Assembly (NCBI GenBank): GCA_913052475.1 | Contig: CAJXEJ010000003.1 | Span: 22,385-86,384 of the forward strand | DNA length: 64,000 nucleotides | DNA from: an uncultured Dehalococcoidia bacterium | GTDB taxonomy: Bacteria > Chloroflexota > Dehalococcoidia > Lucifugimonadales > Lucifugimonadaceae | Reading direction: 5' to 3' | In this document: positions 48,272-58,618 of the stretch, piece after piece | Layout: every line of letters starts with the position of its first letter | Numbering within the stretch: position 1 is the stretch's first letter | Made by a program: the position numbers and the translations under genes | Notes under the pieces: generated by a model | What the model was told of the DNA's origin: nothing | What the model saw: the letters and a program-made list of their open reading frames with translations, nothing else | Databases searched by the model: none

Positions 48272-49333
48272 ATGGCAAACGAAACGATAAACGTCGGTTT
48301 CATTGGTGCAGGTACCAACACGGCGTTGCGCCACATTCCAGGTCTTCGCGCTCAGCATGGCGTGGAACTAGTGGGTGTTGCGAATCGATCTATCGAATCG
48401 AGCCAGACCGCAGTCGACAAATACGAACTTGGCGAGGCGTATCCAACGTGGCTCGATCTCGTTGAGGATCCTGAGATCGACGCAATTTGCATTGGTACAT
48501 GGCCGTACATGCACTCGACGATTACGCTGACGGGTCTCGATAACGGCAAGCACGTGATGTGTGAAGCTCGTATGGCGATGAATGGGGCGGAGGCACGTGA
48601 CATGCTCGCAGCGTCGATCGCTAATCCCGATCTCATCACACAGGTCGTACCGCCACCTCACCTGATGTTGGTTGAGCAGCACCTGATTGATTTGATTACG
48701 GACGGCTATGTTGGTGATATCGTCAACGTGAACGCACATGTCACTGATGGCGGTGGATTTCCCGATTCAGATCAGGATTCACACTGGCGACATATTCGCG
48801 AGGTTTCGGGCAACAACGTGATGACAACCGGCATCTGGTACGAGAATCTGATGCGACTCGTGGGAACTGCAAGCTCGGTTTCTGCCAACGCACAGATCGT
48901 TGTTCCACACCGTCGTGGCTGGGACGGTAACCGGTACCAGATGACGATTCCGGATCAGCTCGATGTGATCTACTCGCTCTCAGGTGGCGGATCGGTCAAT
49001 CTAACTGTTTCAACCGTTTCTGGTCCCTTTGCTCCACCAACGGAGATTTGGATTTTCGGAACTGAAGGCACGCTTCGCATTCAGACGAGCGGACTTCAAA
49101 ACGATCCCGTTGTGACGGGGGCTCGTGACGGTGACGACGGAATGTCCGAAATCGAAATTCCAACCGAGAAACGTGGTGGCTGGCGGGTTGAGGAAGAGTT
49201 CATTAACGCGATACGCGGAACCGAAAAGATCACTCGATCGAACTTTACCGATTCCGTGAAATACATGGAATTTACCGACGCAATTCAGGAGTCTTGGCAA
49301 ACCGGCAAGAGGGTTTACCTGCCGAGTTCGTAA
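48272..49333 (+). CDS. Gfo/Idh/MocA family oxidoreductase
   Basis: MANETINVGFIGAGTNTALRHIPGLRAQHGVELVGVANRS; DPEIDAICIGTWPYMHSTITLTGLDNGKHVMCEARMAMNGAEA. Confidence 0.9.
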   Translation: MANETINVGFIGAGTNTALRHIPGLRAQHGVELVGVANRSIESSQTAVDKYELGEAYPTWLDLVEDPEIDAICIGTWPYMHSTITLTGLDNGKHVMCEARMAMNGAEARDMLAASIANPDLITQVVPPPHLMLVEQHLIDLITDGYVGDIVNVNAHVTDGGGFPDSDQDSHWRHIREVSGNNVMTTGIWYENLMRLVGTASSVSANAQIVVPHRRGWDGNRYQMTIPDQLDVIYSLSGGGSVNLTVSTVSGPFAPPTEIWIFGTEGTLRIQTSGLQNDPVVTGARDGDDGMSEIEIPTEKRGGWRVEEEFINAIRGTEKITRSNFTDSVKYMEFTDAIQESWQTGKRVYLPSS

Positions 49334-49757
49334 CGAAACGTGAACGGCCTGCAACTGCAATGGCGTTGAAAATTCGAGTTGAGACAATCGGGGCTGTAAT
49401 CGGGATTTGTGAACACTTTTGGCTATTTGTGAGCAAATCACCCACATTATCAGCGAACCAACCATCTAGATGTTGAGACTATTCACCTAAGTAATCGGTA
49501 GTGTTCTACTTTGATGCCCTATCCAACAGAACTCGCCACACCGTTTGACAGTGGAGACGGCATTTTCGGCGCCCGCGATTCGAGGCGATCCGAAAATACG
49601 CCATACCTTGCTAGCTTGGAGTTCACGGTTTGCTGAAATCTTGTTCTACTGTGCTACGCTCCGACTGTTGGCAAAAACGTTAATGGCATCGGTCGATATT
49701 TTCGTCGGATTCGGCTTTTGATCAATATGATTTACGACTAGACATGGAGAGTTTGCG

Positions 49758-50543
49758 TTGACGAGTGGTGGTGCTGCGAAGATCGATTTTAACGCCGATA
49801 TCGGCGAATCTTTTGCTGGATATGAACTCGGCCTGGACAGCGAAATCGTTAGGTACATAACCTCGGGAAATATAGCGACCGGGTTTCACGCTGGTGATCC
49901 CGATTGGATGGCTCACACGGTGGCACTGGCAGTCGAAAACAGCGTTGGGCTTGGGGCGCATCCCGCCTATCCCGACCTAGCAGGATTCGGCCGCAGGAAC
50001 ATGGACCTTACGCCTTCGGAAGTTCAAAACGTTGTCACATATCAGGTTGGTGCACTGGCGGCGTTCGCACCTAACAGGAAACTGCAGCATGTGAAACCGC
50101 ACGGTGCGCTCTACAACACCGCCGTGGCTGATGCGGTGGTTGCCGAAGCGATCGTTACGGCTGTAAAAGCGTTTGATCCCGATCTCATTCACGTGGTACT
50201 GGCAGGTTCGCAGTGGGAAACGATCGCTAGGTCGCACGGTGTTCGTGTAGCTCGAGAGTGCTATGCCGATAGGGCGGTGACCGCTGAAGGAACGCTAGTA
50301 CCTCGTTCGCAACCGGGTGCAGTTGTTCATGATTCCGATGAGGTTGTAGCTCGATCTCTCAAGTTGGCGACCGAAGGCAAAGTAATCGCCGTTGACGGAA
50401 CAGAGATTGATTTTTCGGCAGATTCGATATGTTTACACGGAGACACTGCGGGAGCGGTGGAACTAGCTGCTGCGGTTCGAGGATCGCTTGAATCAGTGGG
50501 TGTCGAGATAGTCGCGATGAATGCGTTGGTAGACGGTGGGTAA
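49758..50543 (+). CDS. pxpA: 5-oxoprolinase subunit PxpA (LamB/YcsF family)
   Basis: IDFNADIGESFAGYELGLDSEIVRYITSGNIATGFHAGDPDWMAHTVALAVENSVGLGAHPAYPDLAGFGRRNM. Confidence 0.95.
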   Translation: MTSGGAAKIDFNADIGESFAGYELGLDSEIVRYITSGNIATGFHAGDPDWMAHTVALAVENSVGLGAHPAYPDLAGFGRRNMDLTPSEVQNVVTYQVGALAAFAPNRKLQHVKPHGALYNTAVADAVVAEAIVTAVKAFDPDLIHVVLAGSQWETIARSHGVRVARECYADRAVTAEGTLVPRSQPGAVVHDSDEVVARSLKLATEGKVIAVDGTEIDFSADSICLHGDTAGAVELAAAVRGSLESVGVEIVAMNALVDGG

Positions 50544-51237
50544 ATCACCTCACAGGGGTGATCAGCTGAGTGTGTATCCGCGAATTGTCCCTGTGGGAGA
50601 TTCGGCGATTCTTATCGAGTTGGGCTCAGAAATCGACCCAGAGATCAACTCGCAAATTTACTTCCTCGTCGCAGCTATAGAGAGATCACAGCTGGCTGCC
50701 ATAGTTGAACTGATTCCAGCATATCGATCGTTGTTGGTGAACTACGATCCACTGGTGAGCCGGTACGGCGAGATGGTTGCTCTGCTGGATGAATTAGTTG
50801 CCGGAAACGCGGCTTCTGAGGTCGACACAGGTACGGCAACGATCATCGAATTGCCGGTTGTGTACGGCGGGGAAGATGGCCCCGACCTCGACACCGTTGC
50901 CGACAACGCCGGACTATCTATTCGAGATGTGATCGAAATTCATTCTGGAGTCGACTACCGGGTGTACATGATCGGATTTGCACCGGGTTTTCCATATCTG
51001 GGTGGTCTCGATGAGCGAATCGCCACGCCGAGATTGAAAACACCGCGAATCAGCGTTCCTGCTGGATCGGTTGGTATCGCTGAATCCCAGACCGGAGTTT
51101 ACCCAAATGCTAGTCCTGGGGGTTGGCAGTTGATCGGCAGAACGGCTCGGCAATTGTTTGATGTCGCAAGCGAGTCGCCGTCTTTGATAACTCCGGGATC
51201 TCTGGTGCGGTTCGTTCCGGTAGATGCTCATGCTTAA
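50536..51237 (+). CDS. pxpB: 5-oxoprolinase subunit PxpB
   Basis: IVPVGDSAILIELGSEIDPEIN; VYMIGFAPGFPYLGGLDERIATPRLKTPRISVPAGSVGIAESQTGVYPNASPGGWQLIGRT. Confidence 0.95.
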   Translation: MGKSPHRGDQLSVYPRIVPVGDSAILIELGSEIDPEINSQIYFLVAAIERSQLAAIVELIPAYRSLLVNYDPLVSRYGEMVALLDELVAGNAASEVDTGTATIIELPVVYGGEDGPDLDTVADNAGLSIRDVIEIHSGVDYRVYMIGFAPGFPYLGGLDERIATPRLKTPRISVPAGSVGIAESQTGVYPNASPGGWQLIGRTARQLFDVASESPSLITPGSLVRFVPVDAHA

Positions 51238-52321
51238 CTCTGAATCCAGAAGCATTCGAGTGATTCAACCGGGGCCAATGACGTTGGTTCAGGATCGCGG
51301 TCGAGTTGGTTATCAGCAGCTTGGGGTGTCGGTCAGTGGAGCGATCGACACTGACGCACTCGATATCGGCAATCGACTTGTTGGCAACGAGTTTGATGCT
51401 GGGAGCCTTGAAGTCATGCTTGGAGGAATGGTGATCGAGTTCTCTCATTCGACGGTGTTCGCTTTGACTGGTGCGGATGTAAGCGCTGTTCTCGATGGTG
51501 TGCCGATTGCAGTGAACGTTTCGTACGTCGCCCATAGCGACTCTCGGCTTGAACTGGGCATAGCTACTAACGGGCTCCGGTCGTATGTGGCGATCTGCGG
51601 CGGATTGAGTGTTTCACGTGTTCTCGGGTCGTATTCAACGCATGTTGCCTCGGGTATCGGGGGAGTCGAGGGGCGTGCTCTCTCCGAGGGAGATGTACTT
51701 GAAATCGAGGGACTTAACGACGCTTCTTTCTCCGGTCAAATTTTTCCGGATGGGCCAGTGCTTGAAGGATCGAATGAGCTTGAAGTCCGCGTCGTTTTAG
51801 GTCCTCAGGATGATGAGTTCTCGGCTGTCGGTATCGATACACTTCTATCCTATGATTACACGGTGAGCGACCAATCGAACCGGCAGGGACTGCGACTCGA
51901 TGGACCGGAAATTGAGTCTAAGACAGGTCGCTACGACATTATTTCCGACGCCGTGGTGAACGGTTCGATACAGGTTCCGGGAGATGGCAAACCGATTGTT
52001 CTTCTTGCGGACCGGCAGACCATAGGTGGTTACGCAAAGATCGCTACGGTTGTCACGGTCGATCTGCCGTCGCTGGGTCAGGTAGCGCCGGGTTCAAAGA
52101 TATCGTTTACAGCGATTTCTACCGAAGACGCGCAAGATCTGCTTGCTGTTAGAGTGGAATGTGTCGAAAACGCCGAGTTGTCACGTTTAGTCTCACCTCG
52201 CTCAGTGTGGGTGGATGGCGATGAGGTGGCGGTAGGAGTGGCTGAAAACGGCGTCGTTCGTCTGGCTGACGTTGATGGGATTACCTACCCTATCTCAGTC
52301 GAAAAATATACCCCTCGCTGA
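51224..52321 (+). CDS. pxpC: 5-oxoprolinase subunit PxpC
   Basis: IRVIQPGPMTLVQDRGRVGYQQLGVSVSGAIDTDALDIGNRLVGN; NRQGLRLDGPEI; GDGKPIVLLADRQTIGGYAKIATV. Confidence 0.95.
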   Translation: MLMLNSESRSIRVIQPGPMTLVQDRGRVGYQQLGVSVSGAIDTDALDIGNRLVGNEFDAGSLEVMLGGMVIEFSHSTVFALTGADVSAVLDGVPIAVNVSYVAHSDSRLELGIATNGLRSYVAICGGLSVSRVLGSYSTHVASGIGGVEGRALSEGDVLEIEGLNDASFSGQIFPDGPVLEGSNELEVRVVLGPQDDEFSAVGIDTLLSYDYTVSDQSNRQGLRLDGPEIESKTGRYDIISDAVVNGSIQVPGDGKPIVLLADRQTIGGYAKIATVVTVDLPSLGQVAPGSKISFTAISTEDAQDLLAVRVECVENAELSRLVSPRSVWVDGDEVAVGVAENGVVRLADVDGITYPISVEKYTPR

Positions 52322-52434
52322 ATAGACTGCCTTTGCTAGAATCGAACATCGTAATTGTTGTTGACACTTGGCCATAACAGTTCAGCTGTGCGTAGAGAAC
52401 CAACACAGGGAGCACTGACACGTTCGATCAGGAT

Positions 52435-52785
52435 TTGATAAACGATGGACTGACTGTAAGTCTCGTTGGAATGGGTGTTGTTTTCGCAGTCCTAGCGCTG
52501 CTTGCTCTATCGATCAAGGGCATTAGTTTGCTCGATCGAGAACCGTCAGCACCCGAGCAAAGTGATGCTGTTCCTGTAACCATCGCTGCACCGGAACAGA
52601 CTGCCGAAATCACAGGTCAACAAGTTGCGGCGATTGCTGTCGCTCTTGCACTTTCTGAACCGAAACCACCGTCGATTCCAGCGTCGATATCTCAAGCCGG
52701 AGCTGCAGCCGGTTCGTGGCTGCAAAGCGGACGAATGCGTGTGTTGGGTTCGAGTTCAACCGGTGCCAGGGAGAGGCGCAAATAG
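52435..52785 (+). CDS. OadG-like gamma subunit of Na+-pumping decarboxylase
   Basis: [30 protein letters not shown], then Pro/Ala-rich region; overlaps the downstream biotin carrier gene; TTG start. Confidence 0.75.
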   Translation: MINDGLTVSLVGMGVVFAVLALLALSIKGISLLDREPSAPEQSDAVPVTIAAPEQTAEITGQQVAAIAVALALSEPKPPSIPASISQAGAAAGSWLQSGRMRVLGSSSTGARERRK

Positions 52786-53231
52786 TGGCAACCAAGAACT
52801 ACAAAATCACTATCGCAGGCCAAACCTACGATGTAGAAGTCGGCGATATTTCAACGTCTCCTGTTCAGGTTTCGGTCGATGAGACGAATTACGAAGTCGA
52901 GATCCCTGAATCGTCTGCTCCCGCTGCACCATCGCCACCATCCCTTGCTGCTCCCAAGACTGTCGCTCCCGCTCCTCCGGCTGTTTCGCGCCCCGCAGTG
53001 CCGACTTCCGGTGGTGGTGTCGTGCGATCGCCGATGCCTGGCAAGATCGTTAGTGTGAGCGTCGCTGCTGGTGCTTCTGTCACGAAGGGTCAGCCTCTTC
53101 TTGTTCTGGAATCGATGAAGATGGAGAACACTATCGCCTCACCAATCGACGGCACGATTTCCGCAGTTCTCGTTGCTGCGGGCGATGCTGTTCAGCACGG
53201 TCAAACTCTGGCCGAGATTGCACAGGCCTAG
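52785..53231 (+). CDS. Biotin carboxyl carrier protein (decarboxylase/carboxylase-type)
   Basis: [71 protein letters not shown]-type biotinylation site ESMKMEN; GTG start. Confidence 0.93.
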   Translation: MATKNYKITIAGQTYDVEVGDISTSPVQVSVDETNYEVEIPESSAPAAPSPPSLAAPKTVAPAPPAVSRPAVPTSGGGVVRSPMPGKIVSVSVAAGASVTKGQPLLVLESMKMENTIASPIDGTISAVLVAAGDAVQHGQTLAEIAQA

Positions 53232-53236
53232 TCCCT

Positions 53237-54433
53237 ATGTCTACCGAGCTAGATGCTCTCTGGGAAGGCTTTTCAGCAATAGGCGATGAACCGCGGATGA
53301 TCCTCATGTGGGCGATTGCCGGGGCGCTGCTCTTCGTTGGGGTTGCGAAGAAAAAAGAACCTCTGTTGTTGGTTCCGATTTCCATGGGTATTCTCTTCGC
53401 AAATCTTCCTCTTGGTGAATTGATTCGAGAAGGTGGAAACGGCGAACCGGCTGGACTACTCAAGACGTTCCAGACCGTCGGAATGGAAACCGACATATTC
53501 CCTCTGTTGATATTCCTTGGTGTTGGAGCAGCAACTGATTTCACGCCGATGCTTTCGAACCCAAAAACACTGCTACTGGGTGCCGGAGCACAGGCGGGCG
53601 TTTTCGTTGCATTGCTGGGTGCGTTGCTGCTCGGTATGACTGATTTGTTCGACTTCGGATTACTTGAGGCATCGTCGATCGGAATCATCGGTGGAGCTGA
53701 CGGCCCGACCACCATCTTTATTGCCACCCGAATGCGTGAACTCGGCGAATCGCTACCGAACGTCGAAGTTCGAGACATCGTCGGTGCGACGGCGGTTGCT
53801 GCCTACTCTTATATGGCACTGGTTCCGATCATTCAACCACCGATTATCAAGCTGCTAACGACTAAGAAAGAGCGCTTGATTCGAATGGAATACTCGGCGA
53901 AGCCTGTCTCGAAGCGGGCGCAGGTTCTGTTCCCGGTGCTGACAACGATCATCATCAGCGTATTGGTGCCCTCTGCGTCACCGCTGATCGGCATGCTGAT
54001 GCTCGGTAATCTCATCAAGGTATCGGGTGTTGTGCCACGGCTAGCAGACGTCACCGAGAACGCGTTGATGAATGCTGTCATCGTTCTACTCGGTCTCGCA
54101 GTTGGCGCAACGATGCCGGCGAATATCTTCTTGCAGCCAGAAACGATCGGTATTTTTTTGCTGGGTCTGTTTGCGTTCATGACAGCGACCGTCGCCGGAA
54201 TATTGCTCGCAAAATTGATGAACTTACTTTCGCGAGAAAAGATCAATCCGATGATCGGTGCCGCAGGAGTTTCGGCGGTTCCGATGGCGGCGCGGGTTGT
54301 TCAAGATATGGGCCAGAAAGAAGATCCCGAGAACTTCTTGCTGATGCATGCTATGGGGCCGAACGTTGCGGGTGTGATCGGTACTGCAACGGTTGCCGGA
54401 GTCTTGTTGGCTGTGGTCGAGAATATGCTCTAG
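53237..54433 (+). CDS. Sodium ion-translocating decarboxylase subunit beta
   Basis: LIFLGVGAATDFTPMLSNPKTLLLGAGAQAGVF; SSIGIIGGADGPTTIF; VPMAARVVQDMGQKEDPENFLLMHAMGPNVAGVIGTATVAGVLL. Confidence 0.96.
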   Translation: MSTELDALWEGFSAIGDEPRMILMWAIAGALLFVGVAKKKEPLLLVPISMGILFANLPLGELIREGGNGEPAGLLKTFQTVGMETDIFPLLIFLGVGAATDFTPMLSNPKTLLLGAGAQAGVFVALLGALLLGMTDLFDFGLLEASSIGIIGGADGPTTIFIATRMRELGESLPNVEVRDIVGATAVAAYSYMALVPIIQPPIIKLLTTKKERLIRMEYSAKPVSKRAQVLFPVLTTIIISVLVPSASPLIGMLMLGNLIKVSGVVPRLADVTENALMNAVIVLLGLAVGATMPANIFLQPETIGIFLLGLFAFMTATVAGILLAKLMNLLSREKINPMIGAAGVSAVPMAARVVQDMGQKEDPENFLLMHAMGPNVAGVIGTATVAGVLLAVVENML

Positions 54434-54591
54434 ACGACGGTATTTCGTTTCCTATTCCGCATAGAACTGAAAGTCGTTCAGCCCCGTTACTCTGTTGCGC
54501 TTATTGCGCGGTGGCGCGAATATCCGATTCAGATATGCACGTGAACCATCTGTTTGCGTTGCTCAGGCGATTTCATTCGGAGAATTCCAAT

Positions 54592-55494
54592 ATGCCAGAC
54601 CGTTCAATGGAGGGTATTTACCCGATTCTTTCTGCTCCAATCAATTCGAAGAGTCAGATCGTGATCGACGACCTTGAAAAAGAAGTCGAATGGTGCATCA
54701 GCAAGGGCGTTCATGGTCTCGGAATTGCGGTCGCTACTGAGATCTACAAGTTCACCGAGGAAGAGCGTGACCTGATTCTCAGCACCGTAGTCCGCGTCAA
54801 CAACGGTCGAGTGAAAGTGGTGATGAACACCGGTGGTGAGGGGACCGACGTTGCAATCTCGCTCTCCAAACGGGCTGAAGAGCTTGGTGCCGACGCACTG
54901 ATGATCCGACCGACATCGTTTATTCCCATTCAGGCATCCGAAAATATCGAGTATTTCGGGAAGATCGCTGAATCGGTTTCACTGCCGATCTTCCTACAGG
55001 ATCAGAGCACGGCGCAGGTTCCGCCTGCGATGGCGGTCGCCTGCGCGAAACGACACGAAAATCTCTGCTACATCAAGGTAGAAACAGCTCCGACACTCCC
55101 ACGTATGGGCGAGACAAATCGGCTTGCCAAAGGCACCGGATTGATCCTGTTTGGCGGGGCCGGTGGAGCGTTCGCTGTTGAGGAGTTCAAACGTGGATCG
55201 GTCGGAACCATGCCTGGTTCAACTTTGCCCGATATGTTCGTTCGAGTCTGGAACCACTACCAGGCCGGGGATGAAGATGCGGCAAGTGCCGAGATGAGTA
55301 GACATCAGTCGTTGATCAGTATTCTTGCGCAAGGTCAGGGATTTGCGAACTGGGTCTACAAGCACATTATGGTTCGCCGGGGAATATTCTCGCCGGGTTC
55401 CGAATTCGCTCGACATCCTGCCCTTAAGCCTGACGCCGAACATTTCAAGGAAATCGATAGCCTGCTTGAAAGCCTTGATTTGGTCGGGAAATAG
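54592..55494 (+). CDS. Dihydrodipicolinate synthase / N-acetylneuraminate lyase family protein
   Basis: DRSMEGIYPILSAPINSKSQI; VVMNTGGEGTDVAISLSKRAEELGADALMIRPTSF; YIKVETAPT (candidate Schiff-base Lys). Confidence 0.88.
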   Translation: MPDRSMEGIYPILSAPINSKSQIVIDDLEKEVEWCISKGVHGLGIAVATEIYKFTEEERDLILSTVVRVNNGRVKVVMNTGGEGTDVAISLSKRAEELGADALMIRPTSFIPIQASENIEYFGKIAESVSLPIFLQDQSTAQVPPAMAVACAKRHENLCYIKVETAPTLPRMGETNRLAKGTGLILFGGAGGAFAVEEFKRGSVGTMPGSTLPDMFVRVWNHYQAGDEDAASAEMSRHQSLISILAQGQGFANWVYKHIMVRRGIFSPGSEFARHPALKPDAEHFKEIDSLLESLDLVGK

Positions 55495-55659
55495 ATCTAG
55501 GCGACTATGCCGTGCGCACTATGTTGGGTGATACTAGAATCGACTTCTAAGCGATTTTACTTCCTAAGAAAACGACATGCCTGAACTCGATACCGATCCC
55601 GCAGAATGGTCCGCTGCCTGTTGTAGCTGGATCAACTCAGACCTGAGCCGAGGCACGCA

Positions 55660-56523
55660 TTGCCGCAAGGCGGTGGGCTAGTGTCGGACGGTCTATCGGC
55701 TCTTGCGCTTGCCGGGGCTGAACTTTCTGGAGTTGAATTGACCGGGTTGGCGATCATGTCGCTGATCGTCGGAATTGTTGGTGGAATCGTCGGCATCGCG
55801 CTCGGAGTTGTTCGACTACCGATCATGACTGCGGTGGGTATTGATCCGTTGATAGCCGCCAGCACAAACCTGTTTGTGAGCGTGTTGGGTTCGATCGCAG
55901 GATCATGGCCGGCGATTCTCCAGAACCGCATCGTTTATCGGATTGTGCTGGTTATCGGAATCCCGGCTATTGGTGGTTCGTTTGTTGGTGGCCTTTATGC
56001 CGATATCATCTCACGAACCGTGCTGTTAACCATCGTCGCTATGTTGCTTGTGTGGTCATCGACGATGATGATTGTCCGAGCAATTGCCGAACTCAGGAAC
56101 CGCCTGGCGTCGAGCGAAGACGGTGATCCCAGCACCGGTCGAGGTGATTTGAATCGGAAAACGGTTGCCCGAGAAAGTTTTGTGGGTTTCGGCATCGGTG
56201 TAATTGGTGGAGCGGTTGGTCTGGCACTGGGTGTGCTGCGAATGCCAGCCCTAATTCACGTTCTTAAGATGAAGCCTTCGCTTGCTGCCGGAACAAATCT
56301 GGCGTTGACGATTCTTGTCGGATCTTCCGGATTTACCGGTCACTTGCTTCGTGGGCGTGTCGATTGGATGCTGGTCTCTGCAATCGGAATTCCGGCGATG
56401 ACCGGAATGTTTGCTGGCTCTCGTATGGGCGGGAATGTCGATCCTGCCAAACTACGGCTGGTCGTGGGAATTGTGTTGCTCGTGGTATCTCCGCTGGTAT
56501 TCTTCGACGCTTTCTTAGGCTAG
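55660..56523 (+). CDS. TauE/SafE family sulfite exporter-like membrane protein
   Basis: GIVGGIVGIALGVVRLPIMTAVGIDPLIAASTNLFVSVLGSIAGSW and a second inverted half GGAVGLALGVLRMPALIHVLKMKPSLAAGTNLALTILVGSSG. Confidence 0.85.
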   Translation: MPQGGGLVSDGLSALALAGAELSGVELTGLAIMSLIVGIVGGIVGIALGVVRLPIMTAVGIDPLIAASTNLFVSVLGSIAGSWPAILQNRIVYRIVLVIGIPAIGGSFVGGLYADIISRTVLLTIVAMLLVWSSTMMIVRAIAELRNRLASSEDGDPSTGRGDLNRKTVARESFVGFGIGVIGGAVGLALGVLRMPALIHVLKMKPSLAAGTNLALTILVGSSGFTGHLLRGRVDWMLVSAIGIPAMTGMFAGSRMGGNVDPAKLRLVVGIVLLVVSPLVFFDAFLG

Positions 56524-56548
56524 TTTCTTGTTCTCGACCGTGCGGTAG

Positions 56549-57469
56549 ATGGGCGAGCGCACTTATAATCCGCTCACCATGGAAATGCTTCCCAGAAGAG
56601 AGTCATTGTTCGCTTCGGCTCTACAGGCAGAATCGCCGCTCCAACTTGTCGGTGTCACGAACCCGTATCACGCTGTTATGGCTAAAGCCGTGGGTTTCAA
56701 GGCTCTCTATCTTTCGGGATCGGGCGTGGCCACTGCTTCGTACGGTCTTCCTGATCTGGGTATGACAACGCTCGACAACGTGCTCGAAGACGTTCGTCGA
56801 GTGACTTCTGCCGTTGATCTACCGCTACTCGTGGATGTGGATACTGGCTGGGGAGGCGCGTTCATGATCGCGAGAACGATGAAAGAGATGTCAAAGGCCG
56901 GTGCCGCCGGAGTGCATATCGAGGACCAGGTGCAGGCGAAGCGATGCGGCCATCGTCCGGGAAAACAGATCGTTTCGACCACTGAAATGTGTGATCGACT
57001 GAAAGCTGCTGCCGGAGCTAAAGAGGACGACGATTTCGTATTGATGGCCCGTACCGATGCCATTGCGAACGAAGGGGTTGATGCTGCGATTGAGCGATCG
57101 GTTGCCTATGTCGAAGCTGGAGCCGGCATGATCTTTGCCGAGGCGGTTACTGGACTGAGTGACTACAGAAAGTTCAAGGATTCTGTTGGCGTTCCGATTC
57201 TTGCTAACTTGACCGAATTTGGACAAACCCCGGCATTTACCGTCGACGAACTCCGCGATGCTGGGGTTGATATCGCCTTGTATCCGCTTACTGCGTTCAG
57301 GGCTGCGAATAAAGCCGCAGAAAAAGCACTGCGAGAGATTCGAAAAGCTGGAACTCAACAAGGGATTATTGGAGAACTGCAGACTCGTGACGAGCTGTAC
57401 GAATATCTCGAATATCACACCTACGAAAGCAAACTGGACGAGCTGTTTGACGCCGAGTCGAGTGAATAA
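56549..57469 (+). CDS. prpB: Methylisocitrate lyase / isocitrate lyase family
   Basis: [90 protein letters not shown]. Confidence 0.93.
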   Translation: MGERTYNPLTMEMLPRRESLFASALQAESPLQLVGVTNPYHAVMAKAVGFKALYLSGSGVATASYGLPDLGMTTLDNVLEDVRRVTSAVDLPLLVDVDTGWGGAFMIARTMKEMSKAGAAGVHIEDQVQAKRCGHRPGKQIVSTTEMCDRLKAAAGAKEDDDFVLMARTDAIANEGVDAAIERSVAYVEAGAGMIFAEAVTGLSDYRKFKDSVGVPILANLTEFGQTPAFTVDELRDAGVDIALYPLTAFRAANKAAEKALREIRKAGTQQGIIGELQTRDELYEYLEYHTYESKLDELFDAESSE

Positions 57470-57502
57470 GTTACGCCGATCAAGCATTAGGGAAATTTTG
57501 AA

Positions 57503-58618
57503 ATGACAACATCAGGTCTGAACGGGGTAACGGCTGGCTCATCGGGAATTTCGACGGTTGGGCAAGAGGGAGTGGGGCTGACGTACCGTGGCTACTCGAT
57601 TACCGATCTTGCTGCGAATTCGACTTTCGAGGAAGTCGCCTATTTGCTTATATACGGCAATCTGCCGAAGCAGAACGAGCTTGACGCTTACAAGAAGAAG
57701 CTCATGGGTCTTCGCTCGCTGCCTAATGCGTTGAAAACCTTACTCGAAGCATTGCCTGCTTCCACGCATCCAATGGACGTGCTGAGAACGGGTACATCGC
57801 TTCTGGGTACGCTTGAGACCGAGGGTGAAAGCGGTCGCACTGCGGTGTCGGTCGGGGATCGATTGACGGCGTGCTTCGGATCTATGCTTGCCTACTGGTA
57901 CCGATTTCACTCTCGGAACGAGCGGATCGAAACCGAATCGGACGAGGAGACTGTCGCCGGCCATTTCCTGAGCTCGATGTCGGGTGGACCAGCCGATCCG
58001 CTGAAGCGAGACGCACTCGATACGACACTGATTTTGTATGCCGAGCACGAGTTCAACGCCTCGACTTTTACGGCTCGAGTCATCACTTCGACGCTGTCAG
58101 ACACGTACTCGGCGATTGCTGGAGCGATTGGTGCGTTGCGGGGGCCGCTGCATGGCGGGGCAAACGAGGCGGCGATGGAGTTTGTGTCTTCGTTCGACTC
58201 CCCTCAAGATGCTGAGAAATCGCTGGTACACATGCTGGAGGCCCGTCGTTTGATCATGGGATTCGGTCACAGGGTTTACAAGAACGGCGATCCTCGTTCG
58301 CCAATCGTGAAAGAACTTGCCAGACACCTCTCGGAAGCTGCTGGAAACACGAACTACTTCGATATTTCCGACCGCATTGAGACGGTGATGCTGCGAGAGA
58401 AAGGCATGTTCCCGAACCTTGATTTCTACGCTGCGACCGCCTACCACATGTGCGGGATTCCAACGGCGATGTTCACGCCTGTGTTCGTGATTGCTCGTAC
58501 ATCGGGCTGGATCGCTCACGTGATTGAGCAGAAAGCGGACAACAAGCTGATACGCCCTTTGTCGGACTACACGGGGCCTGAGCCGCGAGCGTACGTCGAC
58601 GTTAGGGAGCGGGGTTAG
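57503..58618 (+). CDS. prpC: 2-methylcitrate synthase / citrate synthase family
   Basis: [64 protein letters not shown]; plus prpB/prpD context. Confidence 0.92.
   Translation: MTTSGLNGVTAGSSGISTVGQEGVGLTYRGYSITDLAANSTFEEVAYLLIYGNLPKQNELDAYKKKLMGLRSLPNALKTLLEALPASTHPMDVLRTGTSLLGTLETEGESGRTAVSVGDRLTACFGSMLAYWYRFHSRNERIETESDEETVAGHFLSSMSGGPADPLKRDALDTTLILYAEHEFNASTFTARVITSTLSDTYSAIAGAIGALRGPLHGGANEAAMEFVSSFDSPQDAEKSLVHMLEARRLIMGFGHRVYKNGDPRSPIVKELARHLSEAAGNTNYFDISDRIETVMLREKGMFPNLDFYAATAYHMCGIPTAMFTPVFVIARTSGWIAHVIEQKADNKLIRPLSDYTGPEPRAYVDVRERG

Noticed and set aside
54592-55494. DHDPS-like protein with LQDQ instead of the usual Tyr motif
   Set aside because: The candidate Schiff-base Lys (YIKVE) is present and variation at this site occurs in the wider family; not strong enough as a finding.
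55577-55680. Small ORF MPELDTDPAEWSAACCSWINSDLSRGTHCRKAVG
   Set aside because: Very short, no motif, immediately before the TauE-like gene; could be leader or noise.
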